From assembly GCA_964501655.1 (NCBI GenBank), contig CAZCTN010000016.1:1-64000 (forward strand): 64,000 bases of DNA. Reading direction: 5' to 3'. This DNA is from JAAYJK01 sp964501655 (GTDB lineage Bacteria > Bacillota > Syntrophomonadia > Syntrophomonadales > Syntrophomonadaceae). A program made the translations under genes and the position numbers. The first letter of the stretch is position 1; each line of letters starts with the position of its first letter. Under the pieces are notes generated by a model. That model worked only from the letters and a program-made list of their open reading frames with translations. It searched no databases and was not told where the DNA came from. Below, piece after piece: positions 53,895 to 63,098 of this stretch.

Positions 53895-54781
53895 TGCTCT
53901 CCCTCCGGTTCATAATAATGGAGGAAAACTTCCTCCAGGGAGGGTTCTTCTACGATAAGATTCTTGATCTGATGTTTATGTATCCGGTCAACTATCTGGT
54001 TTATTTCTCCCTGAAAAAGAAAAGTAAAGCTGCCGTCTTCGTATTTGAGGTTGGCTGTGCCTGGCAGATCAAAATAATTTTCATCAACCACCTCCGCCAA
54101 CTCGATCACAAACCTTTTATAACTGGTACGGCCCAGGGTTCTCATGTCTTCAATTCCGATAATTATACCTTCTTTGATAATGGCCACCCGGGAGCACAAT
54201 TTTTGCACTTCGGTCAAGATATGGGAAGAGAAGAGCACCGAGGCACCATGCTGGTTCTCGGATTTTATCAGCTGGAAAAATTTCTGCTGCATGAGGGGGT
54301 CCAGACCTCCGGTAGGCTCATCAAGTATGATAAGACGGGGCGAATGCAGTAAGCCCTGTACTATACCCACTTTCTTCCTGTTGCCATAGGAAAGGTCTTC
54401 AATTTTTCTTTTCAGATCCAGGTCCAGCATCTCGCTGAGTTCATAGATGCGCTGGTAGTCCGATGATGGATAGAAACTGGCTGAGTATTTGAGCAGATCG
54501 ATTACTTTCATATTATCATAATAGAAAACTTCCGAGGGCAGGTAGCCAATATCCCTGCGAATAATCGGCCCCTTTTCTATGCAATCCTGTCCGAATATCC
54601 GGGCATTGCCTCCGCTGGGATATATCAGCCCCAGCAGGGCTCTGATGGTAGTTGACTTGCCAGCTCCGTTGGGCCCAATAAAGCCGTAGATTTCACCCTC
54701 CTCAACCTGAAAACTAACATCTACTATTCCCCGTGTCCGGCCATAGTATTTACTCAGATGATTCACCTCAATAACAGCCAC
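53891..54781 (-). CDS. ABC exporter ATP-binding protein
   Basis: 296 residues from GTG 54781, six bases after AAGGAGG; the ATG at 54787 overlaps this site. Walker A GPNGAGKSTT, Q-loop region IGYLPSEVFYYDNM, signature LSYGNRKKVG (LSGGQ replaced by LSYGN, common in this exporter subfamily), Walker B LIILDEPTGGLDPL, H-loop SSHILTEV. A ~75-residue C-terminal extension (SYKRFVIELAEVVDENYFDL...) is typical for Firmicutes bacitracin/lantibiotic-type or NosDFY-like exporters. It works with the two permeases downstream. Confidence 0.93.
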   Translation of the reverse strand: MAVIEVNHLSKYYGRTRGIVDVSFQVEEGEIYGFIGPNGAGKSTTIRALLGLIYPSGGNARIFGQDCIEKGPIIRRDIGYLPSEVFYYDNMKVIDLLKYSASFYPSSDYQRIYELSEMLDLDLKRKIEDLSYGNRKKVGIVQGLLHSPRLIILDEPTGGLDPLMQQKFFQLIKSENQHGASVLFSSHILTEVQKLCSRVAIIKEGIIIGIEDMRTLGRTSYKRFVIELAEVVDENYFDLPGTANLKYEDGSFTFLFQGEINQIVDRIHKHQIKNLIVEEPSLEEVFLHYYEPEGEQ

Positions 54782-55080
54782 AACCATCCTCCTTAACCAA
54801 TATGCCACTCTTGTTAAGGTATAATGCTCCTAATGATCAGAAACTATTCCTTAATCCGTTCAGATAGTGTATTACTGCGGTCCCCAGGCTTCTCGCTACT
54901 TTCCCTTACTGTTCCCGGCAGGTATATTCTTTGTAAAAATGGGGAACTATTTAAGCTGTATCGACTTGACATCAAGTCCATTCTGAATTATATTAAACTT
55001 GCCTTGACCCAACCATTCTCCTTTATGGAGATGCGAGTGAGTAGAGGGTTACATTTCCAGAAAGGGGATATTAAGGAAAA

Positions 55081-55389
55081 ATGGAAGACAGATATCTAAT
55101 TTGTAAAGACTGCGGAGAAGAATTCCTTTTTTCGGCTTCCGAACAGGAATTTTATGCAGAAAAAGGTTTCGAAAACGAACCTGGCCGGTGCAGAAACTGC
55201 AGAAGAGCGCGGAAGCAAGCACGCAGCGGCAACGGAGGCGGAAGCGGACAGAGGTTCCGGGAAGACCGTCCCATGTTTCAGGCAATTTGCGCCGAGTGCG
55301 GTGAGGAGACCACAGTCCCCTTTGAACCGAGTGGAGATAGGCCCATTTACTGCAGGGATTGTTTCCGCAACAGGAGAAATAGATACTAG
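55081..55389 (+). CDS. Zinc-ribbon protein (zf-trcl plus CxxC-CxxC tail)
   Basis: 102 residues. First zinc site: ICKDCGEEFLFSASEQEFYAE..., GRCRNCRRARK (the zf-trcl pattern: CxxCG-E-F-x-F-T/S-xx-EQ-x-F/Y-Y). Second site: ICAECGEETTVPFEPSGDRPIYCRDCF. A Gly/Arg-rich linker between them suggests nucleic-acid contact. The family is widespread in anaerobes and of unknown function. Ribosome site AAAGGGGATATTAAGG; an intrinsic terminator follows at 55411. Confidence 0.85.
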   Translation: MEDRYLICKDCGEEFLFSASEQEFYAEKGFENEPGRCRNCRRARKQARSGNGGGSGQRFREDRPMFQAICAECGEETTVPFEPSGDRPIYCRDCFRNRRNRY

Positions 55390-55410
55390 GCAAATAAAAG
55401 CGTTTTTTCC

Positions 55411-55440
55411 AGAGGCCAACATTAAACGGCCTCTTTTTTA
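55411..55440 (+). terminator. Intrinsic terminator
   Basis: AGAGGCC (55411-55417) pairs with GGCCTCT (55428-55434), followed by TTTTTA. Ends the zinc-ribbon transcript. Confidence 0.88.
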
Positions 55441-55606
55441 TTGCCCGGAAAACATAATAAACATAATATATATTATGTTAACCAATTAGAAAAGCCCTCT
55501 AATGAGAGGTTAATGAACTGGTCTAAAGCGGATAATTTTGTTAAAATGTTGACTGAATCATGCTGATGTAGATTTCAGTTAAATCAATTGATGGGAAAGG
55601 ATAACA

Positions 55607-56938
55607 ATGGAAGCTATAAAGGCCGATACAGGCAAATATCATATTATTACCTACGGATGTCAGATGAATGTTCGTGACTCGGAGACTTTGGCCGGTATGG
55701 TTGAGAGTATGGGCTACAGTCATACTCCGGAATTGGAGCAGGCTGATCTGGTGATTTTCAATACCTGCAGTGTAAGGCATTCGGCCGAAAACAAGGTATA
55801 CGGCAAACTGGGAGAGGTAGCCCGCATCAAGGGCCGGAAGCCCGGAATGATAATAGCTCTGGGAGGCTGCATGGCTCAGTTGGCACCAGTGAGAAAGAGA
55901 TTAAAAAAGCAGAAGGTGGATATTGTTTTCGGCACCCACAACTTGCAGGAGCTGCCTTTCTTAATCGAAAAGGTGAGAGAGTCCGGTCAGCCGATCTTTC
56001 AGGTTTATGAGCATGCCCCAGATAGCGAAGAGAAGCTTCCCAGCCTGCGGCAGGGTGATATAACAGCCTTCGTTAACATTATGTATGGCTGCAATAATTT
56101 CTGCAGTTACTGTATAGTTCCATATACCAGGGGGAGGGAGAGAAGCCGGCAGCCGCAGGATATTATGGCAGAGGCCGAGGAACTTGCTGGCCAGGGGTAT
56201 AAAGAGATAACTTTGCTGGGGCAGAACGTAAATTCCTATGGAAAGGGTCTGGCCAAATCCGTCGATTTTGCCGACTTGCTCCATATGGTGAGCAAAATTG
56301 ACGGCTTGGAGCGTATACGCTTCACCACATCGCACCCCCGGGATATGACCGATAAGTTAATTTATGCCATAGGAGCCGAACCGAAGGTGTGTGAGCATAT
56401 TCATGTTGCCATGCAGTCAGGCAGCAACAAGATATTGGGCTTAATGAACCGGGGATATAGCAGAGAGCACTACCTGGAGAGAACCGGACGGATCAGAGAG
56501 CTTATCCCGGGGGCAGCAATTACCACGGATATTATTGTTGGATTTCCGGGAGAGAACGAATCTGATTTCCTGGACACCTTGGATATGGTGGCAAGGGTGC
56601 GTTTCGATGCGGCCTTTACTTTTATGTATTCAGTTCGTTCCGGTACCCGGGCAGCACTTATGGATGAGCAGATACCGCTGAATGTACGGCGGGAACGGTT
56701 GATGAGTCTTAACCAGGTACAATATGGGATTGCCCGGGAGATAAACCAGTCCTTGGCAGGGAGCACCCAGGAGGTTTTGGTGGATGGCTGGAGCAAGACA
56801 GATAAAGCTAAGCTAAGTTCCCGCACCAGAACCAATCGCATTGTGATATTTTCTGGACCGGAACACTTAATTGGACAGACAATTAATGTTAGAATAACAG
56901 AAGCAACTACTTTTTCATTGTTTGGAGAGCAGTTATAA
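55607..56938 (+). CDS. miaB: tRNA-2-methylthio-N6-dimethylallyladenosine synthase MiaB
   Basis: 443 residues. N-terminal UPF0004 domain with cluster Cys in TYGCQMN, FNTCSVR and LGGCMAQ. Radical-SAM core with CxxxCxxC in GCNNFCSYCIVPYTRGRERSR; EITLLGQNVNSYG; ITTDIIVGFPGE. The C-terminal TRAM domain (~380-440) ends ...LIGQTINVRITEATTFSLFGE. It adds the methylthio group to i6A37 of tRNAs reading UNN codons. Full family length. Ribosome site GGGAAAGGAT. Directly followed by a YlbF/YmcA-family gene, as in Bacillus (ymcB-ymcA). Confidence 0.96.
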   Translation: MEAIKADTGKYHIITYGCQMNVRDSETLAGMVESMGYSHTPELEQADLVIFNTCSVRHSAENKVYGKLGEVARIKGRKPGMIIALGGCMAQLAPVRKRLKKQKVDIVFGTHNLQELPFLIEKVRESGQPIFQVYEHAPDSEEKLPSLRQGDITAFVNIMYGCNNFCSYCIVPYTRGRERSRQPQDIMAEAEELAGQGYKEITLLGQNVNSYGKGLAKSVDFADLLHMVSKIDGLERIRFTTSHPRDMTDKLIYAIGAEPKVCEHIHVAMQSGSNKILGLMNRGYSREHYLERTGRIRELIPGAAITTDIIVGFPGENESDFLDTLDMVARVRFDAAFTFMYSVRSGTRAALMDEQIPLNVRRERLMSLNQVQYGIAREINQSLAGSTQEVLVDGWSKTDKAKLSSRTRTNRIVIFSGPEHLIGQTINVRITEATTFSLFGEQL

Positions 56939-56968
56939 AAATCGGAATGGAATAAGGGGGATAAAGGT

Positions 56969-57343
56969 TTGTCTAAAGAGGACATTATTAAGCTGGCATT
57001 TGATCTGGGAACATCCATCGGTGATTCAGATGAGATCATTCTTTTAAAGGAATTGCAGGATAGATTAAATGCAGATATTGAAGCATCTAATCTTATTATC
57101 AAGTATCAAGATGCCAAAATGAAATTGGAAAACAAGAAGAACGATGGTCTTATAAAAAGCAAAATAGAAGAAGACCATATAGCGGTACTGGAACAGCAGC
57201 TGGGCAGTAATTCCTTATTACAGGAAATGATGGCCGCCCAGGAACAGTTTGACAACCTGATGCAGGCAGTATACTATGCCATGAACCAGGCTATTGCCGG
57301 CAGTTGCAGCGGTTCCTGCTCTTCCTGCAGCAGCTGTTCTTAG
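56969..57343 (+). CDS. YlbF/YmcA (RicF/RicA) family protein with Cys-rich tail
   Basis: 124 residues from TTG 56969 (AAGGGGGATAAAGG upstream). All-helical YlbF-fold: FDLGTSIGDSDEIILLKELQDRLN, DIEASNLIIKYQDAKMKLE, MMAAQEQFDNLMQAVYYAMNQAI. The last residues are CSGSCSSCSSCS, four Cys. B. subtilis RicA/RicF use C-terminal Cys for Fe-S clusters in the Ric complex with RicT, which governs RNase Y maturation and developmental switches. Position right after miaB equals that of ymcA (ricA) in Bacillus. Family sure; RicA versus RicF role inferred. Confidence 0.85.
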   Translation: MSKEDIIKLAFDLGTSIGDSDEIILLKELQDRLNADIEASNLIIKYQDAKMKLENKKNDGLIKSKIEEDHIAVLEQQLGSNSLLQEMMAAQEQFDNLMQAVYYAMNQAIAGSCSGSCSSCSSCS

Positions 57344-57368
57344 GCAAACTCACCGCTATACATTTAAC

Positions 57369-57397
57369 AAGACCTGGGGTACCGGGTCTTTCTTGTT
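57369..57397 (+). terminator. Weak intrinsic terminator
   Basis: AAGACC (57369-57374) and GGTCTT (57385-57390), followed by TCTTGTT. Between the YlbF-family gene and mutS. Confidence 0.5.
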
Positions 57398-57436
57398 AGT
57401 ATTGATTAACAAATATATTTCTAGGGGGTTGCTGAA

Positions 57437-60010
57437 CTGGCTGCTAAATATACGCCGATGATAGAACAGTATCTGCAGGTCAAGGAACAGCACCAGGATT
57501 GCATACTGTTTTTCCGCCTGGGAGACTTCTATGAGATGTTTTTTGAAGATGCTCGGATTGCTTCCCGGGAATTGGAGATAGTATTAACCGGAAGAGATGC
57601 AGGGCAGGAAGAAAAGGTACCCATGTGCGGGATACCTTATCATTCCGCCAATAACTATATTGCCCGGTTAATTAACCGCGGTTATCGTATCGCTATCTGT
57701 GAACAGGTTGAAGACCCGAAAACCGCCCGAGGTATTGTTAAACGGGAGGTTGTTCGCGTCATAACTCCCGGAACAGTAATGGATGATAATATTTTGGAAG
57801 AAAATCAGAATAATTACCTGGCCGCCATAGTTGCGGATGAGCAGGCCAATGGTTTCGCTTATATCGATATTTCTACCGGAGGCTTCTGGGTTACTGAAAT
57901 TTCCGGAGAAGAAAAGGATCTGCAGCTGCAGAGTGAACTGTTGCGTTTATCCCCGGCTGAAGTTTTAATTAACAATGATTCTTCCCTGGAACTGGAGTGG
58001 CAAAAGCCGGCTTTTTTATCGGGCCACACAGCCATCAGCAAGATCCCCGGGGATGTGCTGGGGGATGAAGCAGCCCAGGCTCTGCTCACCGGACAGTTCG
58101 AGGTCCAGACTCTGGACAGTTTTGGATTAAAGGGCTATGCAACGGCAACTAAAGCAGCTGCAGCAATTATTGCATTTCTGAATAATACTCAGAAATGCCA
58201 GCTTAAACAGATTCAAAGTCTGAAGTTTTATAAACTGGGTGAATACCTGGAAATGGATTATTATACCCGCCGCAATCTGGAATTGACCATGAGTATGCGT
58301 GATAACAAGAGGGATGGCTCCCTGCTGGCGGTGTTGGATCGATGCTGCACCTCCATGGGAAAACGGCTGCTCAAGAAGTGGATTGAACAGCCCCTTAAGA
58401 AGAAATCGGCTATTACAAGAAGGCTGCAAGGGGTGGAAGTCCTGGTAAAGGACCTGGGATTGCGGGAAGAATTAAAACCACTGCTGAACCGGGTCTACGA
58501 CTTGGAGCGAATTGCTGGCAAAATCGGGAGTGAAATAGCCAGCCCGAGAGATTTGCTGGCACTAAAAAACTCCCTGCAGGCTCTGACTGAACTGCCGGAA
58601 AGCATGAAGCAGGTCAAAAGCGAGTTGCTGCTGGAAATTGCGGGTATGGACAAGTTGCAGGATATACATGCATTAATAGATGACAGTATTGATGAAGAGG
58701 CTCCCCTGGGCTTAAAAGAAGGAAGGATTATCAAGGCCGGGTACAGCGCTGAAGTTGATGAACTGAGAATCATGTCGGAAAAGGGTGTTTCCTGGTTAAT
58801 AGATTTTGAGAACAAGGAGAAAGAACGTACCGGGATAAAATATTTAAAAGTGGGGTATAACAAGGTTTTCGGCTATTATATCGAAGTCAGCAAGTCCAAT
58901 ATAAACCGGATTCCGGCAGACTATGTCCGTAAACAGACCCTGGTCAATACCGAAAGATTCATTTGTGAAGAGCTCAAGAATTACGAGGATCAAATTCTGG
59001 GAGCCCGGGAGAGGTTATATGCCCTGGAACACCAGGAATTTATACAGATAAGAAGCCGGCTTAATGCTGATATCAGCCGGATTCTGGAAACCGCCGGAAA
59101 AGCAGCCGTACTCGATGTTCTTTTTGGCCTGGCGGAAACTGCCTATATAAATGACTATGTCCTTCCTTTAATCAATGACAGTGAGTTGCTGGAGATCAAA
59201 TCAGGACGTCATCCGGTGGTAGAAAGAAATCTGGATGAAAGCAGGTTTGTCCCTAATGATGCTCATATTGGCCGAGAGGGGAAGAGTTTCGCTATCATAA
59301 CCGGTCCCAATATGGGAGGTAAAAGCACCTATATGCGGCAGATCGCTTTGCTGGTTTTAATGGCTCAAATGGGCAGTTTTGTGCCTGCTGCATCGGCCAG
59401 TATCGGTTTGGTGGACAGGATATTCACCCGGGTAGGAGCTTCGGACGACCTGGCCGCAGGTCAGAGTACCTTTATGGTGGAAATGGTTGAGGTAGCTAAT
59501 ATATTACATAATTCCAGCCGCAAGAGCCTGATAATATTGGATGAGATCGGCCGTGGAACCAGCACCTACGATGGCATGAGCATTGCTCGTTCAGTCAGTG
59601 AATTCATTCTGGAAAAGATTCGAGCCCGAACCCTGTTCGCAACCCATTACCATGAAATCACCGATCTCAGTGATAAGTATGAACAGGTAATCAATCTCTC
59701 GGTATCTGTGCACGAGAGTGATGATACGGTGATCTTTTTAAAAAAGGTACTGCCGGGGAAAGCCGATAAGAGTTACGGTATTCAAGTGGCTAAACTGGCT
59801 GGGCTGCCGTTGCCGGTAATCGAAAGGGCCCGGGAGATATTGCTGGGACTGGAAAAGACTGAAATAACAGGCGCCGGTATCGTTTCTCAGCCGTCGCTGT
59901 TTGCTCCCCAACATCCCGTACTAAGTGAGATGGAAGAAGTAGACGTCAACCAACTGACTCCTCTGGATGCTATAAACCTGCTGCATAGGTGGAAACAGCT
60001 TTTGGCCTGA
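57437..60010 (+). CDS. mutS: DNA mismatch repair protein MutS
   Basis: 857 residues if started at CTG 57437, eight bases after GGGGG. The ATG at 57458 would drop the conserved AAKYTPM that opens most MutS proteins (usually MAKYTPMIEQY), and has no ribosome site of its own; no other start codon lies between the upstream TAG and it. Domain I with FFRLGDFYEMFFEDA (the mismatch-contacting Phe-x-Glu motif), connector, core, clamp, then the ATPase: Walker A GPNMGGKSTYMRQ (~623-630), Walker B LIILDEIGRGTSTYDG, and FATHYHEITDL. C-terminal dimerisation helices follow. It recognises mismatches and recruits MutL, encoded 3 kb downstream. Confidence 0.96.
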   Translation: MAAKYTPMIEQYLQVKEQHQDCILFFRLGDFYEMFFEDARIASRELEIVLTGRDAGQEEKVPMCGIPYHSANNYIARLINRGYRIAICEQVEDPKTARGIVKREVVRVITPGTVMDDNILEENQNNYLAAIVADEQANGFAYIDISTGGFWVTEISGEEKDLQLQSELLRLSPAEVLINNDSSLELEWQKPAFLSGHTAISKIPGDVLGDEAAQALLTGQFEVQTLDSFGLKGYATATKAAAAIIAFLNNTQKCQLKQIQSLKFYKLGEYLEMDYYTRRNLELTMSMRDNKRDGSLLAVLDRCCTSMGKRLLKKWIEQPLKKKSAITRRLQGVEVLVKDLGLREELKPLLNRVYDLERIAGKIGSEIASPRDLLALKNSLQALTELPESMKQVKSELLLEIAGMDKLQDIHALIDDSIDEEAPLGLKEGRIIKAGYSAEVDELRIMSEKGVSWLIDFENKEKERTGIKYLKVGYNKVFGYYIEVSKSNINRIPADYVRKQTLVNTERFICEELKNYEDQILGARERLYALEHQEFIQIRSRLNADISRILETAGKAAVLDVLFGLAETAYINDYVLPLINDSELLEIKSGRHPVVERNLDESRFVPNDAHIGREGKSFAIITGPNMGGKSTYMRQIALLVLMAQMGSFVPAASASIGLVDRIFTRVGASDDLAAGQSTFMVEMVEVANILHNSSRKSLIILDEIGRGTSTYDGMSIARSVSEFILEKIRARTLFATHYHEITDLSDKYEQVINLSVSVHESDDTVIFLKKVLPGKADKSYGIQVAKLAGLPLPVIERAREILLGLEKTEITGAGIVSQPSLFAPQHPVLSEMEEVDVNQLTPLDAINLLHRWKQLLA

Positions 60011-60083
60011 TACTGGTCCTTGCAGAGCACTTACGACGATTAAAGGCTGCCGATGAGGAATGATGAACAGGAGGTGGAATTCA

Positions 60084-61754
60084 TTGTTAATTGGTATTGA
60101 TGTAGGAGGTACTTATACCGATGGGGTACTATTCAGCCAGGGAGTAATACTTAAATCGGTAAAAAAGCCTACCGAAGAAGAGAACCTGAAGAACAGCCTG
60201 TTACAGGTATTGGATGAACTGCTCGCCGACCAGGATGCACCCAGGATCAAGAGGATTGTTCTGAGTACCACTCTGGTTACCAACCTGCTGGCTACCAGGA
60301 GGGGTGAAAAGACCGCCCTAGTACTATTGCCGGGGTACGGGCTGCCCCACGACTCATACGATATAAGCGGTGAGACCTTCTTTTTAAAAGGAGCGGTAGA
60401 TTTCCGGGGACGGGAAATTGAAAAACTGGATGAGGATGAGATCAAGGCTCTGCTGAATTGGATAAAATCCTCTGGCATCAGCCGGGTGGCACTGGCATCC
60501 AAATTCGCCAATCGCAATAATGTCCATGAGCAAACCCTCCGCCAGATGATTACCAGGGAATGTGAAGCTGTCCACGTATCCATCAGCTCGGAGATTTCCG
60601 GAAAGCTGAATTTTCCCCGTCGGGCCGCCACTGCATATTTTACCGCCATGACTATCACTGCCTGGAACAGCTTTGCCGATGAAATCGAAGCCGCCCTGGG
60701 GGATAGGGGAATTACCGCTGAAGTACAGGTCCTGAAGGCAGATGGCGGAACCATGTCCCTGACCGCTTCCCGCAGCAAACCCTGTGAAACTGTTTTCTCC
60801 GGTCCAGCCGCCAGTACCATGGGCGGCTCAGCCCTGACCAGAGATGAGCTTAATTCCGTAGTGGTTGATGTAGGCGGAACAACTACTGATTTATCCCTTA
60901 TTATTGCCGGTGAACCCCTTTATGCATCCCGGGGCGCGATGATAGACAATCACTTGACCCAGGTGAATTCATTTGCGGTCAGGTCAATACCCCTGGGAGG
61001 AGACAGTCTAATAACATCTGAAGGGGTACAGCCGTACCGGGAGGGTCCCGCAGCCTGTTTCGGAGGTGATAAACCCACCGTTACTGATGCCTTTAACATT
61101 CACTTGGATCTGCAGCTGGGAGATGTATCTGCATCCCAAAACAAATTGAATGAGATAGCCCAGCAGCTGCAGGCGGACGTCCGGGAGCTATCAGGCCGGA
61201 TAACCGAACAGGTCAGCCAGCAGCTTTTTGCTGCAGTGAATGAGATGTTCCGGCAATGGGAAAATGAACCCGCCTATAAAGTCTGGGAAGTAATCAATCA
61301 GCGCAAGTTTCGCCTGGATCGGGTCATTGGTATTGGTGCAGCTGCCCCTGCAGTAGTTCCGGGTCTGGCCCGATTAATGCAGGCCGAGTCATTTATCCAC
61401 CGGTATTCACCTGTGGCCAACGCTCTAGGGGCGGCAGTGGTAAGACCTACTCTGGCGGTAATATTGCACGCAGATACTCAAAGCAAGCAGTATAATCTGG
61501 ACCCGGGCGGCATAAGCGGTGCACTGGATAAACCCCGGAATTTCCAACTGGCTGATGCCAAGGAAATAGCCCGAAAACATTTGCAAAAGTTGGGGACCGA
61601 ATTAGGCCTGGAAGACTATGTTGATGATGCCGACTTCTTTTTGGAAGAACAGTTTAATATGATTCGAGGATGGGACCGAACCGGCAAGTTGTTCGAGGTG
61701 GGCCTGCAAATCTCTCCGGGCTTCATCAAAGAATTCAAGGGGGTGACCATATGA
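60084..61754 (+). CDS. Hydantoinase/oxoprolinase family protein
   Basis: 556 residues from TTG 60084, nine bases after AGGAGG (the two ATGs at 60060/60063 overlap or precede that site). N-terminal actin-like ATPase fold with phosphate-1 motif LIGIDVGGTYTDGVLF; connecting motif STTLVTNLLATRRGEKTALVLLPG; GGDSLI-type loop; second phosphate motif VVDVGGTTTDLSLI. Shorter than HyuA/OplaH (650+), lacking the C-terminal hydantoinase-A extension. ATP-dependent ring opening of a lactam or carboxylation-type chemistry is known in the family; the substrate here is unknown. Its stop overlaps the next ATG (ATGA), linking it to the deacetylase-like gene. Confidence 0.88.
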   Translation: MLIGIDVGGTYTDGVLFSQGVILKSVKKPTEEENLKNSLLQVLDELLADQDAPRIKRIVLSTTLVTNLLATRRGEKTALVLLPGYGLPHDSYDISGETFFLKGAVDFRGREIEKLDEDEIKALLNWIKSSGISRVALASKFANRNNVHEQTLRQMITRECEAVHVSISSEISGKLNFPRRAATAYFTAMTITAWNSFADEIEAALGDRGITAEVQVLKADGGTMSLTASRSKPCETVFSGPAASTMGGSALTRDELNSVVVDVGGTTTDLSLIIAGEPLYASRGAMIDNHLTQVNSFAVRSIPLGGDSLITSEGVQPYREGPAACFGGDKPTVTDAFNIHLDLQLGDVSASQNKLNEIAQQLQADVRELSGRITEQVSQQLFAAVNEMFRQWENEPAYKVWEVINQRKFRLDRVIGIGAAAPAVVPGLARLMQAESFIHRYSPVANALGAAVVRPTLAVILHADTQSKQYNLDPGGISGALDKPRNFQLADAKEIARKHLQKLGTELGLEDYVDDADFFLEEQFNMIRGWDRTGKLFEVGLQISPGFIKEFKGVTI

Positions 61755-63097
61755 AACCAACTGGGATACTGTTTTTTCCCGCCTTCGACTGGGCTATTTC
61801 TCCCACTCATCCCGAAAGGGAAGAAAGGCTGCTTTATACCCGGGACCAGATCTTTGAGGAAGGCATCATGGATCTGCCCCAGATCAGAGAATATAAGCCT
61901 GGCCTGGCCAGTTTAAAAGATATTGCCCGGGTGCACTTCTGCATCCCGGATGTAGAGGCTCAGATCACCGAGGCTCACCTGGTGTCCTCGGGGTCTGCTC
62001 TGGTTATGGCTGACGCGGTCATGAAGGGGGAGGTTAAAAACGGCTTTGCCATCATTCGCCCCCCTGGACATCACTCCATGACCGTAGCTCACGGCAACCG
62101 GGGATTCTGCAACATAAATAACGAAGCCATAATGGTAGAGTATTTAAGGCAACAATACGGAATCAAGCGAGTAGCTATAGTAGATACCGATGTGCATCAT
62201 GGAGATGGAACCCAGGAGATATTCTACCATGATCCGGAAGTACTGTTCATATCCTTCCACCAGGATGGAAGAACTCTATATCCTGGTTCCGGCTTTATGG
62301 AAGAAGCCGGAGGGCCCCTGGCTTATGGAACTACGATAAATATCCCGTTGCTGCCACGTACTACCGACAGCGGTATCCATTATGTGCTGGATAACCTGGT
62401 CATGCCCTTGCTGGAAGAGTTCAAACCTGACATAGTTATAAATTCTGCCGGACAGGACAATCACTACAGTGACCCCTTGGCCAACATGTCCTTTACCGCC
62501 CAGGGTTACGCCCGGCTCAACGAGACCCTGGCTCCTGATATTGCGGTCCTGGAAGGCGGTTACTCGGTAGAGTCAGCTCTGCCATATATTAATATGGGGA
62601 TAATCATGGCCATGGCCGGTATCGATTATTCAAATCTGAGAGAGCCGGATTACAATCCCAGCCGTTTTAAAGAATCAAGCAGCAACATGGAACGAATATA
62701 CCGGATCGTGGATACCCAACTCCAAACCTTTCGCCAGCGGGAGGAGGTAATTGAAAAGAATCGCCGTAGCCCGGAAATGTTTAGGACCTCCTATGAAAGC
62801 ATATTTTATGATACCGACTATATAAATGAGAATCAAAGAAACGAGTTGCGTTTGTGCCCGGCCTGCGGAGGATTCAGAATTATCAACTCTTCCGCCCAGC
62901 ATCCCAGTGGCAAGCAATATAACGTGGCTTGTATCCAATTGCCCATCTACGCTTGTGAAAACTGCCAGGATCAGGCACGAGAGGCTTATAAGACTATGCA
63001 AAGCAATCCTGCTTATAATCTGGTTTATTTGCAGGACAGGGTCAGAGACGAATATAAATCCATAATAACCAGAAGCGGGGAGGAAAGGATCCTATAA
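61751..63097 (+). CDS. Histone deacetylase-family amidohydrolase with C-terminal zinc ribbon
   Basis: 448 residues from ATG 61751. Arginase/deacetylase fold, residues ~1-310: RPPGHHSMT (paired His), GFCNINNEAIMVEYL, VDTDVHHGDGTQEIFY (Asp/His zinc ligands), SFHQDGRTLYPGSG, NSAGQDNHYSDPL (second Asp ligand; the usual Phe of SAGFD is Gln) and VLEGGY. A tail of ~140 residues ends in a zinc ribbon, LCPACGGFRI...YACENCQDQA. Bacterial members act on acetylpolyamines, acetoin-related or other acylated amines. Co-translated with the hydantoinase-like gene; two bases before mutL. Confidence 0.9.
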   Translation: MKPTGILFFPAFDWAISPTHPEREERLLYTRDQIFEEGIMDLPQIREYKPGLASLKDIARVHFCIPDVEAQITEAHLVSSGSALVMADAVMKGEVKNGFAIIRPPGHHSMTVAHGNRGFCNINNEAIMVEYLRQQYGIKRVAIVDTDVHHGDGTQEIFYHDPEVLFISFHQDGRTLYPGSGFMEEAGGPLAYGTTINIPLLPRTTDSGIHYVLDNLVMPLLEEFKPDIVINSAGQDNHYSDPLANMSFTAQGYARLNETLAPDIAVLEGGYSVESALPYINMGIIMAMAGIDYSNLREPDYNPSRFKESSSNMERIYRIVDTQLQTFRQREEVIEKNRRSPEMFRTSYESIFYDTDYINENQRNELRLCPACGGFRIINSSAQHPSGKQYNVACIQLPIYACENCQDQAREAYKTMQSNPAYNLVYLQDRVRDEYKSIITRSGEERIL

Positions 63098-63098
63098 T

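Noticed and set aside
55049..55489. Alternative frames over the small zinc-ribbon gene
   Set aside because: The frame at 55081 has the conserved CxxC pairs, a ribosome site and a terminator right after it; the others have none.
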